A stretch of DNA of 20,079 bases from SIG653 sp045578045. Lineage in GTDB: Bacteria > Bacillota > Clostridia > Oscillospirales > CAG-382. How positions within the stretch are numbered: position 1 is the stretch's first letter; each line of letters opens with the position of its first letter. The stretch lies in assembly GCA_045578045.1 (NCBI GenBank), contig JAZNJM010000119.1, positions 1 to 20,079 of the forward strand, given 5' to 3'. The notes beneath the pieces were generated by a model that was given only the letters and a program-made list of their open reading frames with translations, made no database searches and was not told the DNA's origin. This document shows, in pieces, positions 15,987-20,079 of the stretch. The position numbers were made by a program, and so were the translations under genes.

Positions 15987-16832
15987 TCAGTTATTCATCT
16001 GTTTTTTAACAGAATCTATTGCATCAATTATCTGACCGTTTGACGCTTTAACAGCTTCAACCGCAAGTTCATATTCACAATCTGTCTGGGACATAACTAT
16101 TCTTGCAGCTCTGTCAAGGAGCTTTTTATTCGTTGGACGCATATAAGCAAGATAATTTCCGATAACTCGCCCTATTCTTACCATAGCTCCCGTTGAAATC
16201 ATATTTAATATGAGCTTTTGAGCCGTCCCTGCTTTCATTCTCGTTGAACCGCTTACAACCTCAGGGCCAACAACCGCAACGATAGAAACGTCTGCAAATT
16301 CTGCCGCCGCAGGATTCACGTTACAGGCGATAGAAGCAGTTTTCGCCCCAAGCTCTTTTGCATATTTAAGTGCCCCTTTAACGCAGGGGGCAGAACCACT
16401 TGCTGAAAGACCGATACATACGTCCTTTTCGCAAAATGAAGAATCCTTAAGCTGAATTATAACAGAGTTTGTATCGTCTTCTGCTTTTTCAATAGCACGA
16501 AACGCCGCTTCTCTTCCTCCGGCTATAATTCCTTGAACAATTTCAGGGGAAGTTCCATAGGTTGGCGGACATTCAGAAGCATCAAGAACCCCAAGTCTGC
16601 CCGAAGTTCCCGCACCAACGTAAAATATTCTGCCCCCGTTTTTAATTGCTTCCGCACAAATATCGATAACCGCCGCAATTTCAGGAATCGCCTTCTCAAC
16701 CGCTAATGGCACAGTTTTATCCTCGCTATTAATAAGGGTTGCAATCTCTAAAGAAGACATCTTGTCAATGTTTCTACTCTTTTCGTTATTTCCTTCCGTT
16801 GTCAGAACGCTGTATTCGTTTTTCTTGTCCAT
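15987..16832 (-). CDS. murQ: N-acetylmuramic acid 6-phosphate etherase
   Basis: MurQ cleaves the lactyl ether of MurNAc-6-phosphate to give GlcNAc-6-phosphate and lactate, a step in peptidoglycan recycling. The 281-residue protein carries the SIS sugar-phosphate isomerase fold. Visible are the start LTTEGNN, SLEIATLINSED, the substrate-binding GAGTSGRLGVLDASECPPT (73-91) with its conserved Glu, the EKAEDD motif with the second catalytic acid, GLSASGSAP, and GPEVVSGSTRMKAGTAQK. It is the first gene of the long operon, directly behind a consensus promoter. No PTS transporter for MurNAc is adjacent. Confidence 0.95.
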   Translation of the reverse strand: MDKKNEYSVLTTEGNNEKSRNIDKMSSLEIATLINSEDKTVPLAVEKAIPEIAAVIDICAEAIKNGGRIFYVGAGTSGRLGVLDASECPPTYGTSPEIVQGIIAGGREAAFRAIEKAEDDTNSVIIQLKDSSFCEKDVCIGLSASGSAPCVKGALKYAKELGAKTASIACNVNPAAAEFADVSIVAVVGPEVVSGSTRMKAGTAQKLILNMISTGAMVRIGRVIGNYLAYMRPTNKKLLDRAARIVMSQTDCEYELAVEAVKASNGQIIDAIDSVKKQMNN

Positions 16833-16878
16833 AAAAGCCGAACCTTCCCATTATTTATTTTTATCCCATCATAAGCTG

Positions 16879-16907
16879 ATTATAACAGCACTCACAAAAA
16901 AAGTCAA
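16879..16907 (-). promoter_or_regulatory. Sigma-A promoter of the murQ-to-dusB operon
   Basis: TTGACT (16902-16907), a 17-base spacer and a perfect TATAAT (16879-16884) on the minus strand, about 47 bases before the murQ start. No other promoter of this quality was noticed in the short gaps inside the operon, so it may drive all eight genes. Confidence 0.75.
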
Positions 16908-16940
16908 GGGAAATGACACACTTTTTGAAACGGACAAAAA

Positions 16941-16980
16941 AACAAACCCTCTTGGAATGTAAAAGCGCTCCAAGAGGATA
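16941..16980 (-). terminator. Terminator of the KAP/GIY-YIG operon
   Basis: A perfect nine-base stem, CCTCTTGGA (16948-16956) with TCCAAGAGG (16969-16977), and a 12-base loop. On the minus strand a T-rich tract (GTTTGTTTTTTTG) follows. It lies about 90 bases past the KAP stop codon and insulates the murQ operon. Confidence 0.85.
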
Positions 16981-17065
16981 TTGAGATTAAATAAAACCTT
17001 GTATTTTTAAATAAAGGCATGAATTTTGCAGCAAAAAATGTCATCAAAAAATAAAACTTTAACTT

Positions 17066-18823
17066 TTACTCTTTCAAAGCATTTTCCACGTCTTCGGTTA
17101 TCAAGGGGATAATTGATGTAAAGTAACGAATTATTTCATCGCGGGAATCCGCATGAACTATTTTATTGTCCAATGCAAAGCCATACCATGTATTGTAATA
17201 CACAAATCCATATTTTTGTTTTGAATACCATTTCTGCATATATTCATTATATTTTCGGCGATCTGTTTTATTTGATGCGTAAATATAAATGCCCAATTGT
17301 GATTCTTTGTTTTGGATTGAGGTAGAAATTTTAAATTCAAGAGTTACTTTTCCGAACGAAGTAGAAATATATTTCCACCCTCCCGCATAGTACCTCTTCC
17401 AATCGGGATTATTATTTGTTTTAGTCTGATAAATTTTAAACGGACCATTGAGATTTCCTTGTATAGAATACAATATATCCTTGACAATATCTCTGTTGTA
17501 ATATCTATAGCGGCTCTCGGAATCATCATCATTGTTATCGATGTTAGTTGTGTTGGCAGTAATTGTAGAAAAACGAATAGCCTTAATAAAAGAGGACATT
17601 TCTGATTCTTCAAGTTTTCCATTAGAATCTTTGTCAATGATATTTACAAATACGTTCATAAAATCAATAGCATTAGCGATTTCTGAATCATTATAAACAT
17701 TAAGACTTTCTGAGGCTTTTCCTTCTGAATATGTTTCGTGTTCCTTTAGAGAATTCAATAATCCGCCATCATAACAATCATCAACGTTATTCACTATGTA
17801 ATTATAGACATTTTCAAAAGAGAGTTGCAAACAAAGAATAGCAAAAAGTATTTTTTGCTGTGATTTTTCAATCATATTGCTTTTTTCAGCAATTTTTTTC
17901 AAAAGCAAAAAAGCATTAAACAATCGTTTCATCCCGCGAGGGTTACATCCCACTGAGGTTTTTATAAGATTTACATATGATTTTAGTTCATTTTCTAAAA
18001 CAGCCATTCCCAAAGATTCCAAAGATTTTTTTACATAGTTTTCAACGTTGTATTGTGCCACAGGCATCTTAAAAGGAACTTGAATTATTTTATCAAAGAA
18101 ACTTTTTCCTTTTTCTTCCCCAATTAATTCTCCGTATTTTTGCTTTACACCTTGAGAAACTACAGCATAGTCAATAGCAAGTACGAAAACGCAATTATCA
18201 CAATCCAAGAAAACTTTTAAAACCTCAAGAAGCTCAACAGCTTTTCCGGGATTAAGACGATCGAGATCATCAATAAAGACAACGAGACGATTAACATTTT
18301 TTCCAGCATTCTTTATTTTTTCATTAACTAAAAGCTGAAATTGATCTTTCAATTCTTTAATAGCGAGAGATATATCAGTTGAATTTTGCTCAAACGTAGC
18401 AGGAACACCATTTTTGGCAACGTTAGCAGCTTCACTCCCTCCAATTTTTTCGGCAACAATAACGGTTCCAACCTTAAGATAACTAACAAGCGTATTAAGA
18501 ACTTTTTTCATTCCCTTATTCGATTCTAAATTCATTTCAAGATCGGAAACAAGTCGAGAAAGAAAAGAAACTGCCAACGAATCTCCCATATTGAACTGAG
18601 AGTATTGCCACGTATTAAACCACGATGTAATTACGCTATCACCTAATTTCTCTCGAATCATATACATCATGGATGTTTTTCCGCTTCCCCAATCACCTTG
18701 AATAGCAATCGTCATAGGCGTATTACATTCTAAAATAAAATCGGTTAATCCCGAAATATATTGTTGAACGCCAAAAACATCATCAGATGTTTTTTCCATT
18801 GGCTTATCTGTAAATCCTCTCAT
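17066..18823 (-). CDS. KAP-family P-loop ATPase with an EF-hand-like loop and unknown C-terminal domain
   Basis: KAP NTPases are STAND-like P-loop ATPases, many membrane-associated, recurrent in bacterial defence and other conflict systems. The 585-residue protein has Walker A GDWGSGKTS (43-51), the WFNTWQYSQF motif typical of KAP (about 68-77), Walker B VVFIDDLDR (181-189), then VLAIDYAVV and a sensor-like NPRGMKRLFNAF (294-305). No strong double transmembrane insert is seen, only a weak hydrophobic patch around 105-125. Residues 397-408 (DKDSNGKLEESE) match a canonical EF-hand calcium loop, flanked by helices. The last 150 residues are Tyr/Trp-rich and beta-like and I cannot assign them. 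AAGGAG precedes the ATG. It is the third gene of a tight cassette, 32 bases after the GIY-YIG gene. Antiviral function is inferred from context only. Confidence 0.85.
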   Translation of the reverse strand: MRGFTDKPMEKTSDDVFGVQQYISGLTDFILECNTPMTIAIQGDWGSGKTSMMYMIREKLGDSVITSWFNTWQYSQFNMGDSLAVSFLSRLVSDLEMNLESNKGMKKVLNTLVSYLKVGTVIVAEKIGGSEAANVAKNGVPATFEQNSTDISLAIKELKDQFQLLVNEKIKNAGKNVNRLVVFIDDLDRLNPGKAVELLEVLKVFLDCDNCVFVLAIDYAVVSQGVKQKYGELIGEEKGKSFFDKIIQVPFKMPVAQYNVENYVKKSLESLGMAVLENELKSYVNLIKTSVGCNPRGMKRLFNAFLLLKKIAEKSNMIEKSQQKILFAILCLQLSFENVYNYIVNNVDDCYDGGLLNSLKEHETYSEGKASESLNVYNDSEIANAIDFMNVFVNIIDKDSNGKLEESEMSSFIKAIRFSTITANTTNIDNNDDDSESRYRYYNRDIVKDILYSIQGNLNGPFKIYQTKTNNNPDWKRYYAGGWKYISTSFGKVTLEFKISTSIQNKESQLGIYIYASNKTDRRKYNEYMQKWYSKQKYGFVYYNTWYGFALDNKIVHADSRDEIIRYFTSIIPLITEDVENALKE

Positions 18824-18855
18824 AGTATTTTCTCCTTAAAAATTTCAAAAAAGTG

Positions 18856-19686
18856 TTAATTTGCATTATATCCCCATTTAACGCTTTGTAAAGTTTGTTT
18901 CCACCACGATTCACGTTCAAGAATCAAATCATCATCAACTTTTCCATTATAATTCTCTAAAATTGAATACTGAAAATTCTTCTTTACATATTCAATCCCT
19001 TTGGAATAAACCAATTCTTCAAGTTTATCATTACCACCATGACCGTTTTTGATATAGTCGCCCCACCTCTGAAAAAGCATACCGTTTTCACTCGTTGCAG
19101 AACCCACATATAATTTCCCATTGCTCTTATCGGTTATAAGATAAACCGCTTTTTGATTACTAAGTGCAGATACCCAATCCATTTTACCCATATTAATGAT
19201 AGTTTCAAGCTGACCAAAAGATAGCCTTACTTTATCATACCCTGGAAAATCTTCACCGACATATTTATTAGGTAAAATCTGATTTATAATTAATTCATCT
19301 TGAAGCTCTGAAAAATATCTTCCCTGTGCCATACTTGTTTTATGATACTTAACAATCACTCTGCCAAAAAGAGGCTTATATTTTTCAATTTCCTCCCCTT
19401 CAAATCCTACACCGCCACTAATGCCAAGATCTTTGGTAATTTTCTTAATTGTGGTTAAAAGCCATTTATCATACGAAAATCTCACAAAGCAAATTGCAAT
19501 CTGCCCTTCATAAAAGTATCTTCTCTTTTCATTCCAAAAGAGCCAACCAGTATTAATTCTTTCCGGATCACTGATATATATATCCAGAGGATCCTCGCTT
19601 CCGTTATGCTTATTAAATTTAATTTTAACCTTTCTTACTTCATCGTCTGAGAAGCATAATAAATCTTTCAATAATAACTCGCTCAT
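18856..19686 (-). CDS. GIY-YIG nuclease-domain protein with uncharacterised N-terminal domain
   Basis: The 276-residue protein ends in a GIY-YIG endonuclease domain (about 178-276), a fold that cuts DNA in homing, repair and restriction enzymes. AVYLI (180-184) and LYVGSA (192-197) form the GIY and YIG halves. R207 in FQRWGDY, a Glu in LERESWWK (257 or 259) and N274 or N276 near the C-terminus fit the catalytic Arg, metal-binding Glu and conserved Asn. The N-terminal 165 residues contain NTGWLFWNEKRRYFYEGQ and FPGYDKVRLSFGQLETII. This part seems to travel with the domain in other genomes, but I cannot name it; DNA or modified-base recognition is a guess. GGAG precedes the ATG. Spacing to both neighbours (25 and 32 bases) indicates one operon. 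Confidence 0.88.
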   Translation of the reverse strand: MSELLLKDLLCFSDDEVRKVKIKFNKHNGSEDPLDIYISDPERINTGWLFWNEKRRYFYEGQIAICFVRFSYDKWLLTTIKKITKDLGISGGVGFEGEEIEKYKPLFGRVIVKYHKTSMAQGRYFSELQDELIINQILPNKYVGEDFPGYDKVRLSFGQLETIINMGKMDWVSALSNQKAVYLITDKSNGKLYVGSATSENGMLFQRWGDYIKNGHGGNDKLEELVYSKGIEYVKKNFQYSILENYNGKVDDDLILERESWWKQTLQSVKWGYNAN

Positions 19687-19711
19687 ACAATCTCCAAAAT
19701 CTAAACTTTTT

Positions 19712-19927
19712 TTAGTGGCGTTTTCGCTTTCTTCTATTTGTGGCCTCGAAAAATAATGCTATCAAAAAAATAATTGCTGCGGCAATTCCAAAAACTGATG
19801 CCGCTTGTGCAATACAACCTATAACAACTTCTCTTCCTTCAACCCCCATCAACGTCAACTTACTATAACTACTACATATGCTTATCACAAAGCAAATTAC
19901 AAAAATTCCTCCAAAAAAATAAAACAT
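19712..19927 (-). CDS. Small two-helix membrane protein with polybasic tail
   Basis: The 71-residue protein has no recognised family. Residues 2-20 (rich in Phe, Ile, Cys) and about 35-60 form two likely membrane helices. The connecting segment contains LTLMGVEGREV, and the C-terminus is NRRKRKRH. Under the positive-inside rule both ends would be cytoplasmic. The ATG at 19925-19927 follows AGAGGG at a good distance, which supports translation. It lies 25 bases ahead of the GIY-YIG gene. The context suggests a membrane effector or anchor for the cassette, but that is inference. The group II intron ends 13 bases upstream of the start. Confidence 0.6.
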   Translation of the reverse strand: MFYFFGGIFVICFVISICSSYSKLTLMGVEGREVVIGCIAQAASVFGIAAAIIFLIALFFEATNRRKRKRH

Positions 19928-19940
19928 CTCGCCCTCTAAA

Positions 19941-20006
19941 ATCGAGTAGGAGGGATTATGTCCCTCCTCTCACACCACCGTACGTGCCGTTCGGCATACG
20001 GCGGTT
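19941..20006 (-). ncRNA. Group II intron domains V and VI with branch point
   Basis: Domain V (about 19974-20006) folds with CCGCCGTA against TACGGTGG, a two-base CG bulge, and a four-pair distal helix TGCC/GGCA capped by GAAC. The triad position reads CGC rather than the commoner AGC. Domain VI (19941-19973) pairs AGGAGGGA with TCCCTCCT around a CATAA loop. It then has a single unpaired A at 19947 followed by CTC paired with GAG. This A is the seventh base from the intron end, where the lariat branch point should be. Confidence 0.88.
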
Positions 20007-20010
20007 CAAT

Positions 20011-20079
20011 TCAAACTTGAATATGCACTTTCGCATAATAATCAGAAAGACTGATTAAGCCTCGCTTGGTCAGTTTTTC
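20011..20079 (-). CDS. ltrA: Group II intron maturase/reverse transcriptase, last 22 residues
   Basis: The reading frame running in from the right edge ends with EKLTKRGLISLSDYYAKV and four more residues, then TGA at 20011-20013. The ending resembles the C-terminus of intron-encoded proteins, and the stop lies directly ahead of domain V, as usual. The reverse transcriptase, X and any endonuclease domains lie outside the window. The gene symbol is by family only. Confidence 0.8.
   Translation of the reverse strand, partial: EKLTKRGLISLSDYYAKVHIQV

Larger units (their letters stand above)
19941..20079 (-). mobile_element. Group II intron, 3' end only
   Basis: The minus strand carries, in order, the C-terminus of an intron-encoded maturase, domain V, domain VI and a 3' end in AT, after which ordinary flanking sequence starts at 19940. 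This is the standard arrangement of a bacterial retrotransposing group II intron. The 5' part lies beyond the right edge. The segment is clearly richer in G+C than the neighbouring genes, as expected for a transferred element. The insertion lies between any upstream promoter and the ribosome-binding site of the small membrane-protein gene, so splicing could restore the leader. Confidence 0.9.

Overview
The window is a low-GC stretch of a strictly anaerobic, endospore-lineage Firmicute. Spo0A, a flavodiiron protein, a MurQ/MetF/RqcH/RecG housekeeping set, lipoproteins with Ser/Glu-rich stalks and near-consensus sigma-A promoters with 17-bp spacers all point to class Clostridia, probably an uncultured Oscillospiraceae/Ruminococcaceae-like gut bacterium. 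The genus cannot be fixed from this sequence alone.

Layout. (1) 1-562, minus: 5' part of a flavodiiron protein whose family-like sequence stops abruptly at about position 58, where base composition also shifts. (2) 797-2311, plus: a lipoprotein 5'-nucleotidase-type phosphohydrolase, divergent from the flavodiiron gene. (3) 2481-5270, minus: two independently promoted lipoprotein genes, a GHL10-type glycosyl-hydrolase-like protein and a protein with a Ser/Lys/Ala/Glu stalk and a lectin-like domain. (4) 5505-6344, minus: spo0A, with its own promoter, a structured leader and a Spo0A-box-like site upstream. (5) 6662-16832, minus: a long housekeeping operon with a consensus promoter in front of murQ and a terminator after dusB, in transcription order murQ - metF - B12-type radical SAM - [440-bp repeat block] - DUF2344 partner - rqcH - nfo - recG - dusB. 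It mixes cell-wall recycling, one-carbon metabolism, RNA modification, ribosome quality control and DNA repair. (6) 17066-19927, minus: a compact three-gene cassette of a small two-helix membrane protein, a GIY-YIG nuclease and a KAP-family P-loop ATPase, ended by its own terminator. (7) 19941-20079, minus: the 3' end of a group II intron, comprising the maturase C-terminus, domain V, domain VI with a bulged branch-point A, and the 3' splice site. It lies 13 bp upstream of the cassette's first start codon.

The most interesting part is region 6-7. KAP ATPase plus nuclease plus small membrane protein in one tight operon looks like a candidate anti-phage or anti-plasmid module. The KAP protein also carries a textbook 12-residue EF-hand calcium loop, an unexpected feature in this class. 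The second notable feature is the 440-bp block of inverted heptamer arrays around 100-bp-period repeats, wedged between two genes that normally act as an adjacent or fused pair.

The right end lies in a mobile intron, and the left end shows an abrupt change of composition. The window may therefore be a complete contig broken at multicopy elements; this is inference.
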